The position numbers and the translations under genes were made by a program. Shown piece after piece: positions 47,568-57,628 of a DNA stretch of 64,000 nucleotides. The notes under the pieces were generated by a model. That model searched no databases and was not told the DNA's origin. It saw only the letters and a program-made list of their open reading frames with translations. Source of the stretch: Manihot esculenta (lineage: Eukaryota > Streptophyta > Magnoliopsida > Malpighiales > Euphorbiaceae); NCBI RefSeq assembly GCF_001659605.2, contig NC_035164.2, positions 5,764,438 through 5,828,437 on the forward strand, in the 5' to 3' direction. Position 1 is the stretch's first letter. Every line of letters starts with the position of its first letter.

Positions 47568-48039
47568 TAGGGGTGAGCAGTATTCGGTTCAAATCAAAAA
47601 AATTAATCGAATCGAATTAATTTAAAAATTTGGTTCGGTTTTTTATACATTTCGGTTCGGTTCGATTTTTAATTTCAGAAATTTCGGTTATTTCGGCTCG
47701 GTTCGATTTTGATCAGAAAAAAATCGAAAAAACCGAACCGAACCGATTAGTGATAATAATATATTTTTTCAATAATATAAAGAAATTAAATCATATTAAA
47801 ATTAAAATATTTTAATTAAAATTTAAAATATTAAAAATAAAGTATAAAAAATAAAAAAATTATTAAAAATGAAACCGATTAAATCGAACCGAATCGAACC
47901 GAATCAGACCGGTTCGGTTCGATCCGATTTCTGACCAAAATCGATTCGGTTCGATTTTTATAAACACTAAAATTTCGATTTTCGATTTATTCAGTTCGAT
48001 TCGATTTTAAACCGAACCGATCGAATGCTCACCCCTAAA
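47568..48039. mobile_element. hAT-like MITE, TTCGGTT-rich family
   Basis: About 470 bp, the best-preserved family copy: ends TAGGGGTGAGCA and TGCTCACCCCTA, inner TATTCGGTTC and GAACCGAACCGA motifs. The direct repeat TCATGAG flanks it (47561-47567 and 48041-48047). A related copy at 38417 shares the inner sequence closely. Confidence 0.8.
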
Positions 48040-48047
48040 CTCATGAG

Positions 48048-48880
48048 TCATGGAATCCACCCTATATACAAACACTAGCTAGGACCCGACCCATAATACC
48101 GAGTTTTCCGGATGAAAGTTATCCAACAAGAAAGAGTTGTCGCCTAAGGAAAATACGAAACTCATATCACTACCATATGCAAACACTGAGATGATACCAG
48201 GGGAGTTTGACTAAAGGCACATCGATGGGTGAGGAGAAAAACTAATTATTAATCAAAGAAATCCAAAGGGAAGCCTTGAATCACTAAAAAGCAAATATAT
48301 CATCGGACTAGAGGCTGCACCGACTTTCTCTTGGGTATCTCAAAACAAGACTAAGGAATCCCCTTACCAACAGAGTAAACCATCAAATCTATGCCGAAGC
48401 CGCCATGCAGAGGAGCCATAATAACCAAAAGCAAGAAGGGATGCAGAGCTCTAAATATCTCTATATCATCTAGGCTTCGAGGGATTGGAAGTTAGTAAAT
48501 CTGCTCCGCGGACATCCTTAAGTTATCCTCACAACAACAAAAAAGAGAAAGAATGATACTTAGTAGAGGAGCAAGTGAACATAAGGACTCTGACTGGAGA
48601 AGCAAGTACCTGCACAAAACAGGCCATAACCAAAGTATATACAGCCTTATCTCGAAGGAGGAGGGTGACCTATATCTGGACAGAGAAAATGAGAAATCCC
48701 CTATTTGTGAAGAGTAAGGGATAATCATAAATCAGCAGAAAATCAGAGTCTGTCACTTCAAAGGCTAAAAAGAGAGGAAGAGAATTCTCTCTCTAGCGAG
48801 ATGAGAGTCGAGGGTTAAAGTTTTTTATTTATTTGATTGACACTTTTAAATTTAGGTTAAAATATATAGAAAGTTTATGG
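48048..48880. other. Unassigned sequence, no gene recognised
   Basis: Moderately GC sequence unlike the surrounding AT-rich spacer. The minus-strand frame 48492-48728 (78 codons) is not similar to any protein I know and lacks homologous support in the window. It could be an old LTR or leader fragment. Confidence 0.4.
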
Positions 48881-49059
48881 TGTTGAGAATTCTATGTGTT
48901 GTTTGTATTTTTGTATAGAATATATATATATAGTATATATAAGGTCTATCAACAGTTAGCTAGTGACTAAGTATATAAATTATATGATAACAAATATTAT
49001 CTCAACCAACTGTACACCTTATCATAATTCTAAACTTTATCATAACTCTAAGTCTTATC
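48881..49059 (-). mobile_element. Probable short copia 3' LTR
   Basis: On the minus strand the sequence runs TGATAAGACTTAGAGTTATG ... GAATTCTCAACA, the TTCTCAACA end being common in copia LTRs. It is preceded by a purine stretch (TTGAGAGGGCG, 49059-49070 region) that fits a polypurine tract. The copia RNase H frame lies just upstream. No partner LTR is inside the window. Confidence 0.5.
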
Positions 49060-49125
49060 ACGCCCTCTCAATTCGTGCGTTGTAGGGACAGGACGAATTG
49101 TTAAGTGTTGCATTAGAATTTGATG

Positions 49126-49790
49126 TCACATTTTGAATAATGGTTTAGTCAGAATGTCGGATAATTGATCTTTAGAGCAAATAAACTGCACTTTGACTTC
49201 ATTCTTTTGCACTTTATCACGAACGAAATGAAAATTGACTTCCAAGTGCTTCGTCCGAGCATGAAAAACAGGATTGATAGAAAGATATGTTGCGCCAATA
49301 TTATCACACCACAAGTTGAGAGTTTTGGTGGAATGGAAAGTAATGTCACACAACATTGACTGAATCCAAGTTAATTCAGTGACAGCAAGACCAATAGCTC
49401 GATATTCAACCTCTGTTGACGAACGAGCAACTGTTTGTTGTTTCTTAGAATTCCAAGATATGAGATTTATGCCCATGAAAATAGCATAACCTGTGGTAGA
49501 CTTGCAATCATCAATGTCACTCGCCCAATCAACATCAGTATATATATTCAAATCTGTGTTTGCCGATTTGGAGATGTAAAGACCATGGCCAACAATGTGC
49601 TTGAGATACCTCAATATACGCTTAACCGAACACCAATTATCCTCAGTAGGTGCATGAAGAAACTGAGAAACCTTGTGAACTGAATAACAGACCTCGGGTC
49701 GGGTTAAACTCAAGTATTGCAATCCACCTACTATACTCCGATATAACGTGGGATCACTCATTGGGCGGCTTTGTGTAGCAGACAACTTAT
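49126..49790 (-). pseudogene. Ty1/copia RT end and RNase H fragment
   Basis: An open minus-strand frame of 219 codons: LSATQSRPMSDPTLYRSIVG, YLSLTRPEVCYSVHKVSQF, WCSVKRILRYLK (end of RT), then the copia RNase H with DVDWASDIDDCKSTTGY, ISWNSKKQQTVARSSTEVEY, WCDNIGATYLS, HARTKHLEVNFHFVRD and LSDILTKPL. It is cut abruptly at about 49790, where an unrelated LTR-like segment begins. RT proper, integrase and gag are missing here. Matching upstream parts of a copia element in the same orientation appear at 62593-64000, so the two may be halves of one insertion. Confidence 0.85.
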
Positions 49791-51349
49791 TAATAGAGCA
49801 TAATTTAGATCATTTTATCATGATGATATTGATGTTAATTTACACTTTTTCTGCCTAATTTTTTGATTTGATATTATTCTGCAGAAAATGGAGTAAATGG
49901 ACAATTTGGTGAAAATGCCCCTAAAACTGCCTAAAATGGAGCAAAGGAGAGCAAGTATGCCAAGTGCAACTTGAAAAGAGCCAAATAAGGAAAGTAATTT
50001 AAAATTCAAATTTTAAATCCTTAAGAGAATTCAAAATTCAAATTCAAGATTCAGCTCATTAAGGAAAGTGCTAAATAAGGAAAGTGCCAAATAAGGAAAG
50101 TGCCAAATAAGGAAAGTGCAGTCTGCAGAGCAGTTTGAAATTCAAGATCTTCAAGAATCCTTTTCCTTATTGAAAAAGCCAAATCTTTAGAAGATGCACA
50201 TTCAAATTTGAAATTCAAATTCAGCTTGTCAAAGAAGCCAAAGAAGTCACACATGCCACCTCAAGTCTTGCACATTCAAAATTCAAAACTCAAAAGAGAG
50301 GCTCCACCTCATCAATGCAAGATATGGGCGGCATGGGTAGAAACTTAACAACTTGGACAGCAAGTAAGGACCTAGGGCAACACTTTCAACTATAAAAAGA
50401 CACATAAGGAGCCTCCCCATGCTTTTTCTACTCTCCCTTGGACACACATACAGGATTGCAAGTGGCACCATCTCTTCTTCTTCCTTTCTTTATTTTCTTG
50501 TTTTGTTTCAGCCATGAGTGGCTGAAACCTTTTGTTCTAGTTGAAGATTAGGTGATACTTTGGTTCTTTTATGGATTGGGAGATCTGAACATAAGTTGTT
50601 TATCTTTTGGTTATTCAATATTTGTGCAATTTCATGCTTGATTCCATTATTACTTTGTTATTTTGATCAATGTGACCACTTGATTCTTGATTGCAAGGTA
50701 ATATATTGTTAGTTTGAATAATTTTGAGTCCGTAATTGCTTGGATTGTTCAAACAAAAGAACACTTGGTGTAAAAACTAAGGAAGTTGCATAATCTAGCG
50801 ATATCACCATGCGTTTGGGTAGCTAGGATTAGATCTCTCTATTTCTTAATGCAATTGACAGTTGTTTTGATGCCTAAGGCTTAAAGACGTTCCTTGGCAA
50901 CTTGTTGATTAGTGATTAATTGGAGGACGTTCCCTAATTGGTTTATGATTAAGGAGAGACATGGTGGTGAGAAGCGTCTTCCATCTCCATAACTAATCTA
51001 TTGAATCTATCAAGGAAAACTAAGTATCAATGATCAATCCCAACAACTGAAGTGGATTCAATTCTTCAACTAGATCTTTCTCACTATTGAAATCTCTTTC
51101 ATTTTTATTATTCACTTTCTTTTATTACTTTCAGCATTAGATCAATTCAATCAATCTCAAAACCCCTTTTTTACTTTTATTGCACTTTATTTTTATTTTG
51201 CTTTCAGTTTCTTTGCTTTCAGTGTGTTCTCTTGGTCTTGATAAGAAAGATGGGTAAGTTTTCAATTCCTGTGGATTCGATCCTTTCATCACTATCTACA
51301 GTTGTAAGATTGTTGATAACCAGAAAGGTTATTTTTGACCGGCTTCGAC
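49791..51349 (+). mobile_element. Athila-like LTR segment, + strand
   Basis: About 1.56 kb of non-coding DNA with LTR layout: short tandem AAATAAGGAAAGTGCC repeats (about 50055-50120), a TATA box (CTATAAAAAG, about 50391), CATGAGTGGCTGAAACC (50513), and near the end AATTCCTGTGGATTCGATCC (about 51266). The last landmarks match the minus-strand LTR-like segment 5813-7300. Its right end (GGCTTCGACA, 51349) abuts the truncated chromovirus LTR and its left end cuts a copia pol. No target duplication was seen. Confidence 0.5.
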
Positions 51350-51387
51350 AACCGCGCCGGTAGCGGTTCGATTTTCGGGTTGTTACA
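51350..51387 (+). mobile_element. Stub of chromovirus 5' LTR
   Basis: Last 38 bases of an LTR: CGCCGGTAGCGGTTCGATTT then a CGGGTTGTTACA end, matching the 3' ends of the other chromovirus LTRs. The rest of the LTR is gone, replaced by the segment 49791-51349. Confidence 0.8.
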
Positions 51388-51390
51388 GAG

Positions 51391-51402
51391 TGGTATCAGA
51401 GC
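51391..51402 (+). other. Primer binding site, initiator tRNA-Met
   Basis: TGGTATCAGAGC three bases after the LTR stub, as in the element at 14110. Confidence 0.9.
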
Positions 51403-51658
51403 TCTAGGTTCATATGATCGAACATAGAGAGCGTCGAGCTCATAGATATTATAGAGGGCAAGCACAATTAGGAAAAATCATGTCCACTAGGATAGGATGT
51501 AGAGTCCTGTCTTGATGAAAGTATGAAGATGTGTAATGCCATGATTGTATGCATGTGCATCGATGACATGTTATTTATATGATGTGGGTTTATGTGTGTC
51601 CACATGAACCATATGATGCTAATGTTTATGTGATATATGTTGTTTTTTAGAAGACAGG

Positions 51659-52858
51659 ATGCGAGGCTCACGTCGATTTGCACGATTGACTGGATTTCCA
51701 CCTGAAAATGAGGGCATGGATGCCCTTCCTCCTACTGCTCCGTCAAGAGCATGGTCGAGTAGGACTAATAGAGGTGAAACATCAAGGGACCCTAGAAGGT
51801 CTTTTGATGTAAACAGAAGGAGAACAAATCTGGGAAGGATATCTGCGGATATTAGGAAAATAGTGGAGGATGATCAAAGAAGAGACGGAAGTCTGGGTGT
51901 GAGTTTTTAAGGAGAGGGTATGGAAAATCCTGAAGGAGGCACTCAGGCCTCGGATTTTGCTTACCCACCTCAGTATCCACTCTACCCACAGGGACCCGGG
52001 TATCCGATGGGAGGCCCATCGGATTTCTCTAGCTACCACCCGTACCCCTTACACATGCCCTATCCTCCCTATATCCACCTTACCCCATATTTTTCACTTC
52101 CACCTTTTTATTACAAGAATCCAGCAAACCCTAATCCAAAGAATGCTGCACCACCTCCTCCCCTAGCAGAACCAGAAATTTTTGAAACTCAACCACCCAA
52201 ACCTAACCCATCAGCAGGGAGCAAGGTGAAAATGACGGACTATCTGAAGTTGGATGCTCCTAAGTATAAAACAGGTGATGATCCCTTTGAGTATCTCAAG
52301 ACGGTGAAAATGATAGCTGATGAGTTAGGGGCCAGTGACAGCAGAGCTATTCAGATGGCAGGGTTCACTTTAAAATGCAAGAAGGCAAAGGAATGGTTCA
52401 AGAACTATGTGGACCCGAAGCTGAATAGCCTATCTTGGGAATAGTTTGCAAATGAGTTTGCAGGGTGGGCTTTTCTAGACAGTTCGAGGGAATTGAAGGT
52501 GATAGAATTTGAGCAATTGAGACAGACTGAAGATATGAGCGTGGATGAGTATACAGACAAGTTTCTGGAGTTGCTTCAGTTTATGGGTCAGGCCTATGAC
52601 ACTGACCAGAAGAAGGCTAGGAGGTATACCATAAGACTCCACTCTAGGTACTCCTCCTTGATTTTAGCAGCAAAGAGAGAGAGCTTCCACACTATTGTGG
52701 ATGCAGCCAGGAAAATGGAGGCTAGTGCCATCATTTAGGGAACAGTTTAGCAATAGGTGGCACAGTCCTCGGGATCCAAAACCCTGAGTACAAGGAAATT
52801 TGATCTCTCCTCTTTGAGTGCAGCCACCACAGGAAGTAAAAAGTGGAATAGATCCACT
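51659..52858 (+). pseudogene. Second chromovirus gag, N-terminal part
   Basis: Starts MRGSRRFARLTGFPPENEG, clearly related to the start of the first element at 14378. It continues with the Tyr/Pro-rich linker and the gag domain ([48 protein letters not shown]). In-frame stops fall at about 51908 (TAA), 52442 (TAG), 52736 and 52748. The gag is then interrupted by a solo LTR at 52864. It resumes at 55101. Confidence 0.88.
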
Positions 52859-52863
52859 AAGAA

Positions 52864-55100
52864 TGTAATACCCGGCTAGACTCCGGTATCGGAATCCCTA
52901 CCGTCCGGTGGGATCCCGGATGTCGGAGACCTCTAGAAGGGTAAAATCATGTTTTTGTAAAATGTTTTCATGTTTTTAATGGTTTTAAGTATGAAATTAG
53001 ATGAGTTCTTGCATGAAAAGTCTTTGGAGGAAAACCCAGGTTCGGCCGCCGAAAGTCAAGTTCGGCCGCCGAACATGCATGCGTTTTGGAGGCACGTTAG
53101 GCCCCCGAAAGCATGAGTTAGGGAAGTTCAGGTTCGGCTGCCGAAAGTCAAGTTCGGCCGCCGAACATTGCATGGATGCGGAGGCACATTCGGCCCCCGA
53201 ACGTGGCCTGGCCAGCCACTATAAATGGGGCACTTAGCCGAAATGGGCGAGCTTTCTCCCATTTTCGGCCACAGCGAGCTTCCGACCTTCCTCTTGCAAA
53301 TCTAGTGTTCTTCCTTCAAATCCCCACCATTTTTGTTGAGTTTTAAGCTTGCATTGAAAGTTTTGAGCATTTAAACCAAGTTTTGGAGCTTTGGAAACTC
53401 AGGAGCTCATTTTCGTGGATCTCCAAGTTTAGATCGTCTCCCTCTCGATCTTCAAGAGGTAAGAGCCGATCTTAAGCTCCTTATGTGTTTTAAATAAGTT
53501 TTATGCAAGATCTATGGGTAGAAATGCATGTTAGGGTATATGTTGAGTTATGGGTATATATTGATGTTTTGAACAATGTGGCTTGTTTGAATATGTTTGA
53601 AGTGTTGTAGTTGGGGTATATGACTGTTTGAGACCCCTAGGAACTTGTATGCATGTTTTGGTTGAGATTTATGCATGATTTGAGGTTTTGGGTGGCAAGG
53701 GGTTCATGTGAACCAAGTTTCTGCCCTTCCGGCAGAAACCAGGTTCGGCCGCCGAAGGGAGTTTCGGCCGCCGAACCCCCTTTGTGGAGGCAGCATTCGG
53801 CTGCCGAAGTTGCCCCCGAAAAGAGACTTTCGTCTCTGTCTGGGACTTTCGGCCGCCGAAGGTGCCGCCGAAAGTGCCCTGTTCAGCCATTTCATGCATA
53901 TCTTTATGTGATATTTTCAGGATGTTTTAGGGGGTTTTTGGGGAATATTTTAGAGTTGTGTTCAAGTATGTTGGTCCCTCATTTGAGTCCACCTGTGTAG
54001 GTTCGGACCCGAGGAACCGAGGACCCCAGCAGTGAGTTCAGCTGCTTCGGTGTTGTCAGAGTCAGCCAAAGGTGAGTGGAACTAAACTTAATCTTTTAAA
54101 TTAAATGTTTTATCATGTTTCATGCATCATGATTATGCAATAGGATGATTGCATTAGTTTCACGAATATGCCGCATTGCATCAATTATTGTTGATGTGGG
54201 TGAATGTTGGATGACCCAATTAGTCCATGACAGGAAGACCAGGACCCCATTCTACGGCCTGGCACGGAAATGAAAGACCAGGACCCCATTCTACGGCCTG
54301 GCACGGAAATGAAAGACCAGGACCCCATTCTACGGCCTGGCACGGAAATGAAAGACCAGGACCCCATTCTACGGCCTGGCACGATTGTGGACTCGAAGAC
54401 CAGGAGCCCAGAGGAGGCCCTGGAATAATGGTAAGTAATGTATGTATGACAGGAAGACCAGGACCCCATGCTACGGCCTGGCACTATGTTAGCTTGGACT
54501 AATTGGTGACAAGTTCACCCAACCCTTATGTGAATTGTTTGTGTTATGATGCATTACATTTGAGCATAGTGTTAATGTGTTTTACTAGCTCTACTCACTG
54601 GGCTTCTAGCTCACCCCTCTCCCTTTACCCTCAGGCTTGCAGGTACAGTATAGTGCGGGAGTCCGGATAGAGTAAAGAAGTCATGTTTATGTAATAGCTA
54701 GCGATGGACATGATCGGATTGTAATGTAAAAGTACAGTATAGTTATGTAATGAGGTTCATGGATGTTAGTGTGTGCTTGACCATAGATTGTTGTATCCCT
54801 TTTATACATGATCTTAGAGATTCATATGATGTTTATGTAAACCAACTCAACAGATGATATGTCACCCATTGAGGGCACAGATGAGATCCCACAGAGGGAT
54901 CAAGGTTATGTTAATGTTTATGCACAGGTTGAGTTTGGTTGATGTTCATGTAAAGAAAAGTTTTAATTTTTATGTATGTTGTGGATCGTATGGGATTATA
55001 CAGGTTTACAGGTTATATGTCAGGCTTGCTACGGGTCCCGGCGGCCTTAAGCCGATCTGGATCCTAGCGCCGGTAGCGGTCCGATTTTCGGGTCGTTACA
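52864..55100 (+). mobile_element. Solo chromovirus LTR inserted in gag
   Basis: 2237 bp from TGTAATACCCGGCTAG to GGGTCGTTACA with a perfect 5-bp target duplication AAGAA (52859-52863 and 55101-55105). There is no primer site or polypurine tract at its edges. TATA box TATAAAT at 53220-53226. Quasi-palindrome clusters lie at about 53040-53200 and 53741-53880. It is close in sequence to the LTRs of the 11849-21791 element. Confidence 0.92.
54236..54391 (+). repeat. 39-bp tandem array in solo LTR
   Basis: Four 39-bp units (starts 54236, 54275, 54314, 54353) built on AGACCAGGACCCCATTCTAC plus GGCCTGGCACGGAAATGAA. Degenerate extra units follow at about 54398 and 54455. The related LTRs have one or two units, so the array varies in copy number. 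The frames over it are repeat artefacts. Confidence 0.9.
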
Positions 55101-55105
55101 AAGAA

Positions 55106-56121
55106 GCCGGAGAAGAATAAGTTCTGGAGCAGATTGAAGTCCGGTCTGGGAATGGGTAGTGGTTCAAGCTCTAGTTCGGGCAGCTTTGGATGTGTGAGAT
55201 GCGGTAAGCCGCACAAAGGGCTTTGTCGGTTTGGGACTATAGCTTATTTCAGATGCGGAAAGGAGGGGCACATGGCACGTGAGTATCCCAATGCAACTAT
55301 GATGGTACAGTCCCAGCAGACAGCTTCTGGCAGCGTAGCTCAGCCAGTAGCTTTGGCCACATCTCAGGGCAGAGGGCGAGGTAAAGGGAGAGGGATAACC
55401 TCTTCTTTAGTAGGTTACCAAGGGGAAGGTCCTTCAGCTCCAGCACAGATCTTCACCATGACACAGCAGGAGGCCAACACATCAAACACGGTCGTGTCAG
55501 GTAAACTCACTATTGGGTGTTCTGATGTGTATGCTCTTATGGACCATGGTGCCTCTCATTCTTTTGTTTCTCTGAGAGCCGTAGACTGTTTGGGTTTGAT
55601 AGCTTCTGGGCTAGAGTGTCCTCTTTGGGTCAGTGGGCCAAGTGTGATCCATCTGTGGCAGAGTCAGTTTGCCAGTTCAGTCCAGTCTTTGTTGAGGATA
55701 AGTGCCTTCCAGCTGACCTTGTGATTCTAGATTTGACTGATTTTGACGTCATTCTAGGGATGGATTGGCTCTCTACTCATGGTGCTACCTTGGACTGCAG
55801 AGACAAGGTAGTTAGGTTCAGAGAACAGGATGGATCAGAGGTCGTCTTCAGAGGAGACAAAGTAGGTATGCCTAAAGGTTTGATATCTGCCCTGCAGGCT
55901 CATTGGTTGCTTAGGAGGGGTTGTCAAGGGTTTCTTGCACATGTCAGGGAGTTAAATGGTCAGGTTAGGGAACCAGCTTCAGTGCCCGTAGTTAAAGAGT
56001 TTCTTGATGTTTTTCCAGACGAGCTACCAGGTTTACCACCTGCTAGGGAAATAGAGTTTGAAATTGAAGTAATACCCGGAACCAGACCCATCTCTATTCC
56101 TCCCTACAAGATGGCACCTGC
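55106..56121 (+). pseudogene. Second chromovirus gag end and protease
   Basis: Resumes KKPEKNKFW, as in the first element, through the zinc-knuckle region to the protease and the pre-RT linker ([20 protein letters not shown]). The knuckle is damaged: the first and last Cys of the CFRC..C motif read Tyr here (YFRCGKEGHMAREYP). The protease active site reads DHGASHSF instead of DPGASHSF. A one-base deletion near 55634 shifts the frame. At 56121 the coding region is interrupted by a 1.5-kb solo LTR. Confidence 0.88.
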
Positions 56122-57628
56122 TGTTAGTGTATTTACCCTAGGCCATTATCTTGGACCTTGTTGTATGTCGTTTTGGTTATTAATAAAAGAGATTTTTACT
56201 ATAATTATTATTTGTTTGCATGTTATATAATAATGATTAACATCTCTGGTTACTTATTATTATGTTGAGAATAATAAAATATAACTAGTATGGATATTTA
56301 TTGATAATCATGAGATGATTATGCATATGTTGATATAATTCAATAATCATAGATACTTGTTAGAGAATAAAGTATTGGATGGAACTGCACTGAGATCACT
56401 ACATGGGTTATTGTCATAAGTGAATCTCAAAGTAGTTATGTCTTAATCCTTTGACTTGAGATTGTTATAGTTTCCAACATAAGGACTGTTATATTTTGAC
56501 ATAACCAAACATTGTCTTTAATCGGACAATCATAAAAGTTATGATTGAGCATAATAGAAATTATGTAGAGGATATTGAACAATCAAGATATAATTTATCC
56601 CTCTCTTTGAGAGAGATATCTTCTGGGCCCCTCGATAAGTGAGATTGAGAAATGCATGGCCGTACTCAAATGAATTGATAGTGTGATCAATATCATTTGA
56701 TTTTATCAGTCTACTTAGAGATCGAGAAATCATAAGTTTGAACATTATAAGTTTGAACATTATAAGTTTGACATTGACCATGACTTATGTTCAAACTATA
56801 TATCGTGTGACAAAGGGATTAAAACATGTTCTATTTATTAGGCTTTATCGGACTATCGATTTTCATATTAATTGGATAGTCATAATGTCTTGTTAGAGGC
56901 CACTTATAATTTATGGGCCTTGTAGGACTAGGCCTATTGCCAATTAATGTGAGCCTATTGGGTCACACACAAAAGAACGTTATTAATGTGCTATGTCATA
57001 TTAATGAGCTAAAAGCCCAAAGCCCATTAATATAATTAATAATAGTAAAGTGTTATTATTATTAATATTAATTATTTATTATTATAAGATAATAATATTT
57101 AAAAAGATATGCAGTCTATCCGTAACTGTTACAGATAAAGGACTCTATCACATAAGATATTTGAGTATCTGCGAGATTGTGATAATTGGTTATGAACACA
57201 ACTCTATCACATAAGATATTTGAGTATCTGTTAGATTGTGATAGTTGGTTATGCACACAACTCTTTTGCGAAAAGAAGTGTGGGAAAACTAAAAGACTAA
57301 AAACGTATAAAAACTGCTTCTGCGAAATGAAAGTAACGGTTTTTGAGAATTTGTTTTGAGTTGCAGATCGGGAGTACATAGTATATCCATCTTGAGAGAG
57401 CTAGCACTCCAGAAGGATAAGAGACATTCATGTGAATACCATAGCGGGTGTTCGTTGAAAAAGCAGTACCTTGAGTCCGGGATTGTATCTTCTAGTCGAG
57501 TCTAATAGGTTAGTAGCTTATCCTTCCTTTCGAATTAAATGAAGCACACAGATCCCGGGAAGAAAATCAGAGATTTTTAATTTTTTCGCTGCGTGTTTGG
57601 GTTGCATTAATCTCTGGATTTACTAACA
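56122..57628. mobile_element. 1.5-kb solo LTR inserted before RT
   Basis: Begins TGTTAGTGTATTTACC and ends GGATTTACTAACA, so the ends are inverted (TGTTAGT/ACTAACA). It is flanked by CCTGC (56117-56121) and CCTGT (57629-57633), a 5-bp target duplication with one change. It contains a tandem duplication of about 59 bp (starts 57142 and 57201, CTCTATCACATAAGATAT). No protein-coding region is supported. Superfamily unclear; a copia LTR is my best guess. Confidence 0.75.

Noticed and set aside
48492..48728. 78-codon minus-strand frame
   Set aside because: No recognisable domain, start context or homologous copy to support a gene.
54185..54502. Frames with repeated GRRMGSWS or RPGPHSTAW units
   Set aside because: They are translations of the 39-bp LTR minisatellite on each strand.
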